A stretch of 21,668 nt of DNA from positions 1 through 21,668 of the forward strand of contig NZ_DASYHS010000146.1 of the NCBI RefSeq assembly GCF_035998295.1, in the 5' to 3' direction. The translations under genes and the position numbers were made by a program. Below are positions 1 through 8,196 of this stretch, in pieces. This DNA comes from DASYHS01 sp035998295. Lineage in GTDB: Bacteria > Pseudomonadota > Alphaproteobacteria > Azospirillales > Azospirillaceae. The notes under the pieces are model-generated. The model had not been told where the DNA came from. It did not search any database and worked only from the letters and a program-made list of their open reading frames with translations. How positions within the stretch are numbered: the stretch's first letter is position 1; each line of letters starts with the position of its first letter.

Positions 1-930
1 ACCGGGCTGGCCGGCACCTACGGCACGCTGACCCAGCAGGCCGACGGCACCTATGCCTATGCCGTCGACAACGACGACGCGGCGGTGAAGATCCTGGCGG
101 CGGGCCAGACGCTGACGGACACCTTCGTCTACACGATCTCCGACGGCAACGGCGGCACGGCGACGGCGACGCTGACGGTCACGATCCAGGGGGAGAACAA
201 TCCGCCGATGGCGGTCGCCGACACCGCGACGATCGCAGAGGACGCGGCGGCGCCGGCCACCGGCACCGTACTTGCGAACGACCAGACCAGCGACGATGGC
301 GAGACGCTGTCGGTTTCGGCGATCCGCACCCAGGGCGGCACGACGGGCACGATCGGCACGGGCCTCGCGGGGACCTACGGCACGCTGACCCAGCAGGCGG
401 ACGGCACCTACAGCTACGCCATCGACAACGCCGATGCGGCGGTGCAGGCGCTGGCCGTCGGCCAGACGCTGACCGACGCCTTCGTCTACACGCTCTCGGA
501 CGGGCAGGGCAGCACGACCACGGCGACCCTGACGGTGACGATCCAGGGCACGAACGACGCCCCCGTCGCGGTCGCCGACACCGCGACGACCGCCGAGGAC
601 GCGGCGGCGCCCGCGACCGGCACCGTGCTGGCGAACGACACCGACACCGACACCGCGGACACCCTGACGGTCACCGCGATCCGGACCCAGGGCGGTACGG
701 TGGGCGCCGTCGGCACCGGTCTCTCCGGCACCTACGGGACGCTGACGCAGCAGGCGAACGGCACCTACAGCTACGCCGTCGACAACGCCAGCGCGGCCAT
801 CCAGGCGCTGGCGGTCGGCCAGACGCTGACCGACGCCTTCGTCTACACGATCTCGGATGGCAACGGCGGCACGACGACGGCGACGCTGACGGTCACGATC
901 CAGGGCACCAACGACGCCCCCGTCCCGCTC
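1..930 (+). repeat. 357-bp tandem coding repeats (VCBS units)
   Basis: Near-identical segments begin at 1, 358 and 715, a period of exactly 357 bp or 119 codons. The third copy breaks off near 930, where the Ig-like domain begins. The repeats keep the reading frame and encode VCBS modules. The first copy starts at the window edge, so the array probably extends upstream. High identity between copies suggests recent duplication or ongoing homogenisation, and repeat number could vary between strains. Confidence 0.9.
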
Positions 931-2178
931 ATCCCGCTGCCCGACGCGACCGGCGCCGAACTGCGGCCGATCACCGTCACGGTGCCGGCCGGCGCCTTCG
1001 GCGACGTGGACCTCGGCGACGTCGTGACCCTGTCGGCCAGGCTCGCCGACGGGAACCCGCTGCCGTCCTGGCTGGTGTTCGACCCGACGACCAGGAGCTT
1101 CAGCGGAACGCCGCAACGTGGCGACGCGGCCACCTACGCCATCGTGGTGACCGCTACCGACCTGGCCGGCGCGACCGGGACTTCGACCTTCTCGCTCCGC
1201 CTCGACGCGTCCCCCGCCGCGCCGCCGTCCGAGCGCCCGCCGGTCGAGCCCCCGCCGCCGCCCCCGCCGCCGCCGCCCGACGGGCTGCCGGGCAATGGCG
1301 GCCTCATCACGCCGCAGACCGACCCGAGCCAGGACGGGTTGTTCACCCCGATCGGGCAGGACGCTCGCGGCCGGCAGAACGGCGCCGATGCCCTGTCCTT
1401 CCTGCGCGACGTCGGGAACGGCCGCACCCAAGGGCTCGAGCTGTTCGTCGCCGGCACGGTCGGCAACCAGGTGATGCTGGCGGAGAACAACCACTCCTTC
1501 CAGGTGCCCAAAAGCATCTTCCGGCACACCAACCAGCAGGAGCGGCTCACCTACGAGGCGAAGCGGCCCGACGGCACGCCGCTGCCGTCCTGGCTGCAGT
1601 TCGACGCGGAGAACCTCAGCTTCTCCGGCACGCCGCCGGCGGACGCGACGGGCACCGTCGAGATCTCCATCGTCGCCCGCGACGCCCGCGGCAACGAGGC
1701 GACCGCCCAGTTCCGGGTCACGGTCGGCCGCGACGTCGATGGCGGCCTGCCCGGCGACAACCCGCAGGACGCCGGCACCCCGCCGCCCGAGACGGAGGGG
1801 CAGGTGCCTGGCGAACCCGTCCCCGGCGAACCCGGTGCCGACCCTGCTGCCGACCCTGCCGCCGGACCGGCCGGAACGCCGGACGGAGCGCCGGACGGAG
1901 CACCCGGTGGCCCGGCCGGGGAGGGGGAGCCCGCCGAGGAGGCGCCCGGGCCGCAGGCCGTGCTGGAAGGGGCGGGCATCCGTCCCGTCCAGGTCGCCGA
2001 TGCCTGGACGCTGGCGACCGATGCCGGCTCCGAAGGGCCGGCCTCCTTCGCGGCACAGCTTCGGGCCGCCGGGCGCCAGGGCCTGATCGCCGAGGGCCGC
2101 GCCATCCTCGAAAGCCTGGCGCGGGCCGCCGCGCCGGCTTCCGACACCAGTACCGACACCGGCCGCAATGCCGCCTGA
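1..2178 (+). CDS. Giant VCBS-repeat surface protein, C-terminal part (5' end outside window)
   Basis: The frame is open from the first base, so this is the last 725 residues of a longer protein. Residues 1 to about 310 are VCBS/cadherin-like repeats of exactly 119 aa, each with a GTYGTLTQQA-type strand and an NDAPVAVADT-type linker followed by VLAND. Two putative-Ig (He_PIG, dystroglycan-cadherin-like) domains follow, marked by PLPSWLxFD...FSGTP at about 354-372 and 527-545 and separated by a ten-proline run (417-426). The tail (about 578-650) is rich in Pro, Gly, Glu and Ala; the last 70 residues are more helical. Proteins of this type are secreted adhesins or biofilm matrix proteins. I see no RTX nonapeptides (GGxGxDxxx) near the C-terminus, unlike classical type I substrates. 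The gene runs straight into the TolC-like gene, so it is probably the cargo of the export genes downstream. The adhesin role is inferred from domain type and context. Confidence 0.9.
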   Translation, partial: TGLAGTYGTLTQQADGTYAYAVDNDDAAVKILAAGQTLTDTFVYTISDGNGGTATATLTVTIQGENNPPMAVADTATIAEDAAAPATGTVLANDQTSDDGETLSVSAIRTQGGTTGTIGTGLAGTYGTLTQQADGTYSYAIDNADAAVQALAVGQTLTDAFVYTLSDGQGSTTTATLTVTIQGTNDAPVAVADTATTAEDAAAPATGTVLANDTDTDTADTLTVTAIRTQGGTVGAVGTGLSGTYGTLTQQANGTYSYAVDNASAAIQALAVGQTLTDAFVYTISDGNGGTTTATLTVTIQGTNDAPVPLIPLPDATGAELRPITVTVPAGAFGDVDLGDVVTLSARLADGNPLPSWLVFDPTTRSFSGTPQRGDAATYAIVVTATDLAGATGTSTFSLRLDASPAAPPSERPPVEPPPPPPPPPPDGLPGNGGLITPQTDPSQDGLFTPIGQDARGRQNGADALSFLRDVGNGRTQGLELFVAGTVGNQVMLAENNHSFQVPKSIFRHTNQQERLTYEAKRPDGTPLPSWLQFDAENLSFSGTPPADATGTVEISIVARDARGNEATAQFRVTVGRDVDGGLPGDNPQDAGTPPPETEGQVPGEPVPGEPGADPAADPAAGPAGTPDGAPDGAPGGPAGEGEPAEEAPGPQAVLEGAGIRPVQVADAWTLATDAGSEGPASFAAQLRAAGRQGLIAEGRAILESLARAAAPASDTSTDTGRNAA

Positions 2179-2206
2179 CCGATACCCGAGACACGAACCC
2201 GACGTG

Positions 2207-3850
2207 ATGACCAGATCCTCTCCCGATCCCCGCGGCAGGCGCTTCGCTTCCGCCCTGCTGCCGGCAACGGCCCTCCTGCTGCTGTCCGCCTGCGCCGTCT
2301 CCCCGGAGCCGATCGGCGACGGGCTCCATCTCTCCCGCGCGATCGCGGAGAAGGAGGCGCTCTATGCCGGCCAGGAGCCGCTCACCGGGCCGCTGACGCT
2401 TTCCGAGGCGATCGCCCGCGCCCTCAAGTACAACCTGGACCATCGCCTCGCGCTGATGGAGGAGGCGGTCCAGGAACGCCAGCTCACGCTCGCCAACTTC
2501 AACATGCTGCCGCGCCTCGCCGCGAATGCCGGCTACACGACGCGCACCAACGAGAACCTCACCGTCAGCCGGTCGGAGCGGACCGGCATCACCTCTCCCG
2601 ACCCGTCCCTGTCGACCGATGCCGAGCGCTGGACCGGCGACATCTCGTTCACCTGGAACCTGCTGGACTTCGGCGTCAGCTACTTCCAGGCGCAGCAGCA
2701 GGCGGACCGGACGCTGATCGCGGTCGAACGGCGCCGCCGCGTCATCAACAACATGGTCAAGGAGGTGCGCAGCGCCTACTGGCGCGCCGCGACCGCCCAG
2801 CGGCTGCTGCCGCTGCTCGACCCCATCCTCGCCGACGCCCAGGGGGCGCTGGAGGCGACCGACGAGATCGAGCGCGACCTCCTGCAGCCGCCGCTCGCCA
2901 CGCTGGAATACCGCAAGACCATCCTCCAGGTGATCGCGCAGCTCCGGCGCCTGCGCTCGGAGCTGTCGGTGGCGCGCGCCCAGCTCGCCGCCCTCATCAA
3001 CGTGCCGCCCGGGGAGCCCCTGAGCGTCGTGATGCCGGACGACCGCGACGTGGACGACGTCGGCGTCAGCCTGCCCGACGACATCGCCGAGCTGGAGCTC
3101 TACGGCCTCACCTACCGGCCGGAGCTGCGCGAGGAGGTCTACCAGGAGCGGATCGACGGCAACGGCGTGCGCAAGGAGATGCTGCGCATGCTTCCGGGCG
3201 TCTCCCTGCTCAGCTCGGTGAACTTCGATTCGAACTCCTTCCTCATCAACCAGGTCTGGGCCGAGGCCGGCTTCCGGGCGACGTGGAACCTGCTCGGCCT
3301 GATCCAGGGGCCGCGCGCCGTCGAGGCGGCCGAGACGCAGGCGGCCTTGACCCGGACGCGCCGGCTCGCCGTCAGCGTCGCGGTGATCACCCAGATCAAC
3401 GTCAGCTACCAGCAGTACAGGCAGGCGCTGGAGAACTACGAGACCGCCTACGAGATCAGCAAGGTCGAGGAGCGCATCCTCCAGATGGCGGAGGATGCGA
3501 GCGAGCTGGAAGCGGAGGCGGAGCTGGAGCGCATCCGCCGCGCCGCGTCCTCGATCGCCGCACAGCTCGACCGCGACCGCAGCCTGGCCGAGGTCGAGGC
3601 GGCGCTGGCCAACATCTATCTCTCGATCGGAGTGGACACGCTGCCGGCCGCCCTCGAGCCCGATGACCTCGAGGCGCTCCAGGGGGAGGTCTTGGCGGCC
3701 CTGGAGCGGTTCGAGCGCGGCGAGCTGCCGCCGCTGCCGGAGCCGGCCGCCGGGGAGGAGACGGAACCGGTAGCCGAAGAGGCGACGGAACCGGTTGCCC
3801 ATGGGGCGGTCGAGCCGGTCGTCGACGGGGTGATGGAGCCGACGTCGTGA
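2207..3850 (+). CDS. TolC-family outer-membrane efflux lipoprotein
   Basis: Predicted 547-aa outer-membrane factor forming the exit duct of an export machine. From the ATG at 2207 there is a short basic N-terminus, a hydrophobic stretch and a lipobox (LLSAC) with the lipidated Cys at residue 29. The in-frame ATG at 2168 overlaps the adhesin gene and would add 13 polar residues before the signal, so 2207 is preferred; neither start has a clear ribosome site, which fits coupling to the upstream gene. The body has two long, Ala/Glu/Arg-rich helical halves typical of OEP repeats, including the FNMLPRLAANAGYTTR and WNLLDFGVSYFQA type motifs. An odd C-terminal extension of about 40 residues repeats EPVAxxAxEPV-like units and is absent from classical TolC. 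Its stop overlaps the next start (GTGA). The family call is firm; the substrate is inferred to be the VCBS protein. Confidence 0.9.
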   Translation: MTRSSPDPRGRRFASALLPATALLLLSACAVSPEPIGDGLHLSRAIAEKEALYAGQEPLTGPLTLSEAIARALKYNLDHRLALMEEAVQERQLTLANFNMLPRLAANAGYTTRTNENLTVSRSERTGITSPDPSLSTDAERWTGDISFTWNLLDFGVSYFQAQQQADRTLIAVERRRRVINNMVKEVRSAYWRAATAQRLLPLLDPILADAQGALEATDEIERDLLQPPLATLEYRKTILQVIAQLRRLRSELSVARAQLAALINVPPGEPLSVVMPDDRDVDDVGVSLPDDIAELELYGLTYRPELREEVYQERIDGNGVRKEMLRMLPGVSLLSSVNFDSNSFLINQVWAEAGFRATWNLLGLIQGPRAVEAAETQAALTRTRRLAVSVAVITQINVSYQQYRQALENYETAYEISKVEERILQMAEDASELEAEAELERIRRAASSIAAQLDRDRSLAEVEAALANIYLSIGVDTLPAALEPDDLEALQGEVLAALERFERGELPPLPEPAAGEETEPVAEEATEPVAHGAVEPVVDGVMEPTS

Positions 3851-4638
3851 GGAGGTTCGCGGCCGTCCTCGTTCTCGCCACCCTGCCGCTGGCCATGCCG
3901 GCCGCGGCCCAGGATGCCCTGCCGGACCTCTCGGGCGTGGACGCGGCGCTCTCCTCGGAGGTCGAGGTGACCCGCCAGATCCGTGCCCAGATCACGCCCC
4001 GGCGCAGCACGTCGATCTCCGCCCCGATGACCGGCAGGATCGTGGAGATCGACCTGCGCGACGGCGACCGCTTCGAGACGGGCCGCGTCCTGGTCCGCTT
4101 CGACTGCGCGCTGCCCGACGCCCAGCTCGCCCGCGCCCGCGCCGGCCTCGAGAAGCGGCAGAGCGTGCACGAGGTCAACAAGCGGCTGAACAAGCTGGGC
4201 TCGGTCAGCACGCTGGAGCTGCAGGTGAACGCCGCCGAGGTCGCCGAGGCGACGGCCGAGCAGCGGCTCGCCCGCACCATGGTCGAGCGCTGCGTGGTCG
4301 CGGCACCGTTCGCGGGCCGCGTCGGCGAGGTGGCGGCGCGCCAGTACCAGTTCATCGGCGAGGGCCAGCCGATGCTGGAGATCCTCGACGACGGCGACCT
4401 CGAACTGGAGATGATCGTGCCGTCGCGCTGGATCGCCTGGCTGCGGACGGGCCACCGCTTCGACGTCGCGGTGGAGGAGACCGGGCGCACCTATCCGGCG
4501 GAGGTCGCGCGCCTGTCGAGCCGCGTCGACCCCGTCAGCCAGTCGATCAAGGTCTACGGCCGCATCGTCGGCGACACCTCCGACCTACTGGCGGGCATGA
4601 GCGGCAGCGCCACCATCCTCCCGCCGGAGCGGCCGTGA
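3847..4638 (+). CDS. Periplasmic adaptor protein (HlyD/RND MFP family, short)
   Basis: This 263-aa protein starts at a GTG that overlaps the TolC stop by 4 bp. It has a cleavable-looking signal peptide (about residues 1-21, ending AAAQD) rather than a membrane anchor. A lipoyl half-motif lies at about 55-90 (SAPMTGRIVEIDLRDGDRFE), then a short helical hairpin (about 92-145), the second lipoyl half (VVAAPFAGRVGEV, about 150-163) and a beta-barrel domain to the end. This is the minimal architecture of a membrane fusion protein linking inner-membrane machinery to a TolC channel. It is short for the family, with a hairpin of only about 50 residues. It is one of three proteins in this operon with lipoyl/hairpin modules, so the assembled conduit may be hetero-oligomeric (inference). 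Confidence 0.88.
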   Translation: MRRFAAVLVLATLPLAMPAAAQDALPDLSGVDAALSSEVEVTRQIRAQITPRRSTSISAPMTGRIVEIDLRDGDRFETGRVLVRFDCALPDAQLARARAGLEKRQSVHEVNKRLNKLGSVSTLELQVNAAEVAEATAEQRLARTMVERCVVAAPFAGRVGEVAARQYQFIGEGQPMLEILDDGDLELEMIVPSRWIAWLRTGHRFDVAVEETGRTYPAEVARLSSRVDPVSQSIKVYGRIVGDTSDLLAGMSGSATILPPERP

Positions 4639-5996
4639 GCGAGAGCCTCAACCGCAACCTCCTGCGCCTGACGACGCTGCTCCAGCTCGAGCAGCGGGCG
4701 CGCCGGGCGGCTCCGGACGAGCTCGCCTTCGTGATGGTCAACGAGACGGCCGGCCTGCTGCCCTACCGGCAGGCGGTGCTGTGGCGGTGCGCCCGGCGCG
4801 GCGACGGCCGCGTGCTGGCGGTGTCCGGGGTGGCCGATCCCGACGGCGACGGCCCCTATCTCGCATGGCTGAGGCGCCTGCTGCGCCGGGTCGCCGGCGG
4901 CCCGCGGGCGCAAGCCATCCATGCCTTCGGCCGCCAGGACGTCGCGGACGACCCGGACTTGGACGCGGGCTGGCGGGAATGGCTGCCGGACGCGGCCCTG
5001 TGGGTGCCGCTCGCCGATCCGGCGGGCCGGCTCGGCGGCGGGCTGCTGTTCGTGCGCGGCGAGCCCTGGGGCGAGGCGGAGCAGCATCTCTTCGGCTATC
5101 TCGGCGAGGCCTACGGCCATGCCTGGGCCGCGCGGACGGGGCGGGGCGGCTTTGGCGCCGGCTGGCGCCCCCGCCTCGGCGGCGCGCGCACGGCCGCCGC
5201 GGCCGCCGTCCTCCTGCTGGCCGCCGCCTTCATTCCGGTCCGCCAGTCCGTCCTCGCCCCGGCCGAGGTCGTGCCGACCGCGCCGACGCTGGTGCGTGCC
5301 TCCATCGACGGGGTCGTCGACCGCGTCCACGTCGATCCCAACCAGCCCGTGGAGACCGGGCAGCCGCTTCTCTCTCTGGACGCGACGCGGCTCCAGGCCC
5401 GGCTCAAGGTCGCGCTCAAGGCCCGCGACATCGCCCGCGCCCAGTACCTGCAGGCGATCCAGCAGGCGGTCGCCGATCCGCGCGCGAAGGCCCGCCTCGC
5501 GGTGCTGGAGGCGGAGGTCGAGCAGCAGGGCGCCGAGGTCGAGTACGTCCAGAGCCTGCTCGCCCGGGTCGAGATCGCCGCGCCCCATGCCGGCATCGCG
5601 ATCTTCGACGACGTCAACGAGTGGGCGGGGCGGCCGGTCTCGACCGGCGAGCGGATCCTGCTGCTCGCCGACCCCGCGAAGGTCGAGCTGGAGATCCGCG
5701 TGCCGCTGAGCGATGCGCTGGCCTTGGCGCTGGAGCCCGGGGCCGAGATCGCCTTCTTCCGCAACGTCGCGCCCGACCGGCCGGTCGACGCGCGGCTCGC
5801 CTCGGCGAGCTACCGTTCGGCGCCGACGCCGGACGGGGTACGCGCCTACCGCGTCACCGCGGCCTTCGCCGACGGGGCGGAGCCGCTGCGCATCGGCCTG
5901 GAGGGCGTGGCGAAGATCTACGGCCCGGAGACCACCGCCGCGATGTGGGTGCTGCGCCGGCCGCTGGCCGTCGCCCGTCAATGGCTCGGCCAATGA
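4635..5996 (+). CDS. HlyD-like adaptor with N-terminal GAF-like domain
   Basis: This 453-aa protein starts at a GTG overlapping the previous stop by 4 bp. Residues about 27-165 form a GAF-like domain (LLPYRQAVLW near 41-50, a WVPLADPAGRLGGGLLFVRG strand pair near 123-142) with no signal peptide, so it should be cytoplasmic. A single transmembrane helix follows at about 186-204. The rest is periplasmic: a lipoyl motif (about 218-252), a coiled-coil hairpin (about 250-312), the second lipoyl half (IAAPHAGIAIF) and a beta-barrel domain. The layout suggests an adaptor whose export function could be tuned by a cytoplasmic ligand or partner. The GAF call rests on pattern recognition only, and no ligand can be named. 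It overlaps the next gene by 4 bp (ATGA). Confidence 0.85.
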   Translation: MSESLNRNLLRLTTLLQLEQRARRAAPDELAFVMVNETAGLLPYRQAVLWRCARRGDGRVLAVSGVADPDGDGPYLAWLRRLLRRVAGGPRAQAIHAFGRQDVADDPDLDAGWREWLPDAALWVPLADPAGRLGGGLLFVRGEPWGEAEQHLFGYLGEAYGHAWAARTGRGGFGAGWRPRLGGARTAAAAAVLLLAAAFIPVRQSVLAPAEVVPTAPTLVRASIDGVVDRVHVDPNQPVETGQPLLSLDATRLQARLKVALKARDIARAQYLQAIQQAVADPRAKARLAVLEAEVEQQGAEVEYVQSLLARVEIAAPHAGIAIFDDVNEWAGRPVSTGERILLLADPAKVELEIRVPLSDALALALEPGAEIAFFRNVAPDRPVDARLASASYRSAPTPDGVRAYRVTAAFADGAEPLRIGLEGVAKIYGPETTAAMWVLRRPLAVARQWLGQ

Positions 5997-8137
5997 CGGC
6001 TGTGCCGGCCCTCTCCGCCGGTCCGCCCGGCGCGGCGCCGCTGCCGGTCCTGCGCGACGACTTGGTTCTGCACGAGGGGCCGCGCGCGCGCGACGGCTCG
6101 CCGACCTGGACCCTGTACGACCCGGCGGCCAACAGGTTCTTCCGGATCGGCTGGGCGGAGTTCGAGATGCTGGCCCGCTGGGGCCTGGGCACGGCCGAGG
6201 CCGTCGCTGGCTCGGTCTCGCGCGAGACGCCGATCCGGGCCGAGACGGAGGCGGTGGCCGACCTCGCGCGCTTCGTCGAGGCGAGCGGGCTGGTCGCGGT
6301 GCGCGGCGAGCGCGCGGTCGCGGCGCTGGTCGAGCGGCAGGCGCGCCGGCGCACGGCCCTGCCGCTGTGGATGCTCAAGAACTACCTGTTCCTGCGCGTC
6401 CCGCTGCTGCGGCCCGACCGGTTCCTCGACGCGGCCCTTCCCTGGCTCGCCTGGCTCTTCACGCCCGCCTTCCTGCGGGTCGTCGGGCTGACGGCGCTGC
6501 TGGGACTGTTCCTGGTCGTCCGCCAGTGGGAGACGTTCACCCACGGCTTCCTCCACGTCGTGACGCCGGAAGGCATGCTGATGACGGGAGCGGCGCTGCT
6601 GGCGGCCAAGGTGCTGCACGAGTTCGGGCACGCCTTCGCGGCCAAGCGGTACGGCTGCCGCGTGCCGTCGATGGGCGTCGCCCTGCTGGTGCTGTGGCCC
6701 GTGCTCTGGACCGACACGACGGATGCCTGGCGGCTGCGCTCGCGCCGCCAGCGCCTCGCCATCGACGGCGCCGGCATCGTCGTCGAGCTTGCGCTGGCGG
6801 CGTTCGCCTCGGTCGCCTGGGTGCTGCTGCCGGACGGGCCGCTGCGCACCGGGGCCTACCTGCTGGCTGGCGTCACCTGGATCGCGACGCTCGCGGTGAA
6901 CCTGAACCCCCTGATGCGCTTCGACGGCTATTTCCTGCTGTCGGACTGGCTCGACGTGCCGAACCTCCAGGACCGGTCCTTCGCGCTCGCGCGCTGGCGG
7001 CTGCGCGAACTGCTGTTCGGCTTCGGCGACCCGCCGCCCGAGAGCATGGCCGCTTCCCGGCGCCGGTGGCTGATCGCCTATGCGGCGGCGGTGTGGGTCT
7101 ACCGCTTCTTCCTGTTCCTCGCGATAGCACTGCTCGTCTATCACCTCGCCTTCAAGCTGCTGGGGCTGTTCCTGTTCGTGGTCGAGATCGTCTGGTTCAT
7201 CGTGCGTCCGATCTGGACCGAGCTTCGCGTCTGGTCGTCGCGCCGCCGCGACCTCCGCGTCAACCGCAACACGGTGCTGGCGTTCGGCATGCTGGCGGCG
7301 CTGGTGGCGCTCGCCGTCGTGCCCTGGCACGGCAAGGTGAGCGCGCCGGCGCTCCTGCGCGCGGAACGCGAGGCGGTGCTGTACGCGCCGGGGCCCGGCC
7401 GCATCGCCGGCATGGCCGGGGGCACCGGCACGGCCGTCGCCGAAGGGGCGGCCGTGTTCCGGCTCTCCTCGCCCGACCTCGACCACCAGATCGAGGGGGC
7501 GCGGCTCAAGATCGCGGGCATGCAGACCCAGATCGGCCTGGATGCCGCCGATCCCGAGATGGCGCGCCGCGCGGAGGTCGCGTGGCAGGAGCTTCTCGCC
7601 TCGGCGGCCGAGCTGGAGGCGCTGATCGCGCAACGCGACCTGCTGACCCTGCGCGCGCATTTCCCCGGCGTGCTGGCCGACGTGCCGCGCTGGATCGTGC
7701 CCGGCACCTGGGTGGCGGAGGGCGAGGCGCTCGGCATCCTGCGCAGCGCGCAGGCCTGGACGGTCGAGGCCTTCGCCGCGGAGGCCGACCTGGAACGGCT
7801 GCGGGGCGCGGCGCGGGCATCCTTCCTTCCCGACGACCTCGACGTCGGCCCGGTCCCGCTCCGCGTCGTCCGGGTCGACCTCGCGGCGACCCGGGCGCTC
7901 GCGGAGCCCGACCTCGCCTCCGTCCATGGCGGGCCCATCGCCGTCCGCCAGGGCCGCGACGGCGAACTGGTCCCGGAGACGCCCGTCTACCGCGTGCTGC
8001 TGGCGCCGGAGGCGGCCATCCGGCCGCCCGCCTACGCGCTCCTCGGGCAGGTGGCGGTCGAGGCGCCGGCCGAGAGCCTCGTCGGCCGGCTGTGGCGCCA
8101 CGCGGTCGCGGTGGCGGTGCGCGAGAGCGGGTTCTGA
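5993..8137 (+). CDS. M50 zinc metalloprotease fused to HlyD-like periplasmic arm
   Basis: A 714-aa polytopic membrane protein. Residues about 15-105 resemble a PqqD-like/winged domain (WTLYDPAANRFFRIGWAEF). Transmembrane segments begin near 150. The site-2-protease zinc motif HEFGH is at 209-213 and the second motif NLNPLMRFDGY at 303-313, so all expected zinc ligands (H209, H213, D311) and the catalytic E210 are present. More membrane helices follow at about 370-405 and 428-444, then a periplasmic HlyD-like lipoyl motif (about 452-490), a short helical hairpin and a barrel domain. The family is often annotated as peptide zinc metalloprotease or HlyD/M50. It occupies the place of an ABC exporter in this operon. 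Whether it cleaves the cargo, cleaves the adaptors or acts only as a channel scaffold is unknown. Confidence 0.9.
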   Translation: MTAVPALSAGPPGAAPLPVLRDDLVLHEGPRARDGSPTWTLYDPAANRFFRIGWAEFEMLARWGLGTAEAVAGSVSRETPIRAETEAVADLARFVEASGLVAVRGERAVAALVERQARRRTALPLWMLKNYLFLRVPLLRPDRFLDAALPWLAWLFTPAFLRVVGLTALLGLFLVVRQWETFTHGFLHVVTPEGMLMTGAALLAAKVLHEFGHAFAAKRYGCRVPSMGVALLVLWPVLWTDTTDAWRLRSRRQRLAIDGAGIVVELALAAFASVAWVLLPDGPLRTGAYLLAGVTWIATLAVNLNPLMRFDGYFLLSDWLDVPNLQDRSFALARWRLRELLFGFGDPPPESMAASRRRWLIAYAAAVWVYRFFLFLAIALLVYHLAFKLLGLFLFVVEIVWFIVRPIWTELRVWSSRRRDLRVNRNTVLAFGMLAALVALAVVPWHGKVSAPALLRAEREAVLYAPGPGRIAGMAGGTGTAVAEGAAVFRLSSPDLDHQIEGARLKIAGMQTQIGLDAADPEMARRAEVAWQELLASAAELEALIAQRDLLTLRAHFPGVLADVPRWIVPGTWVAEGEALGILRSAQAWTVEAFAAEADLERLRGAARASFLPDDLDVGPVPLRVVRVDLAATRALAEPDLASVHGGPIAVRQGRDGELVPETPVYRVLLAPEAAIRPPAYALLGQVAVEAPAESLVGRLWRHAVAVAVRESGF

Positions 8138-8143
8138 GCCCCC

Positions 8144-8196
8144 GTCACAATTCGTCACGATCGGGCCTACCCCCTCCGGGGGCGCATGTGTCACGA
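8144..8196. repeat. Three GTCACRA direct repeats in intergenic region
   Basis: GTCACAA at 8144, GTCACGA at 8154 and GTCACGA at 8190 lie between the secretion operon and the next gene. The first two are 10 bp apart (one helical turn) and the third is 36 bp further on. They could be half-sites for a regulator of the gene starting at 8245. Chance cannot be excluded in so short a region. Confidence 0.3.
8170..8182 (+). terminator. Weak GC hairpin after the secretion operon
   Basis: CCCCC-TCC-GGGGG forms a 5-bp all-GC stem about 33 bp after the stop of the M50 gene. No T-run follows and the loop is only three bases, so termination is doubtful. It may only slow polymerase. Confidence 0.2.

Noticed and set aside
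1..930. 357-bp repeats considered as CRISPR-like or mobile repeats
   Set aside because: They are in frame, contiguous without spacers and encode VCBS modules.
2168..2206. Upstream ATG at 2168 as start of the TolC-like gene
   Set aside because: It adds a polar 13-residue stretch before the lipoprotein signal and has no ribosome site; 2207 gives a normal signal peptide. Not excluded.
2207..8137. Search for an ABC transporter ATPase in the export operon
   Set aside because: No Walker A (GxxGxGKS/T) or LSGGQ-like motif was found in any of the four export proteins, so none is annotated.
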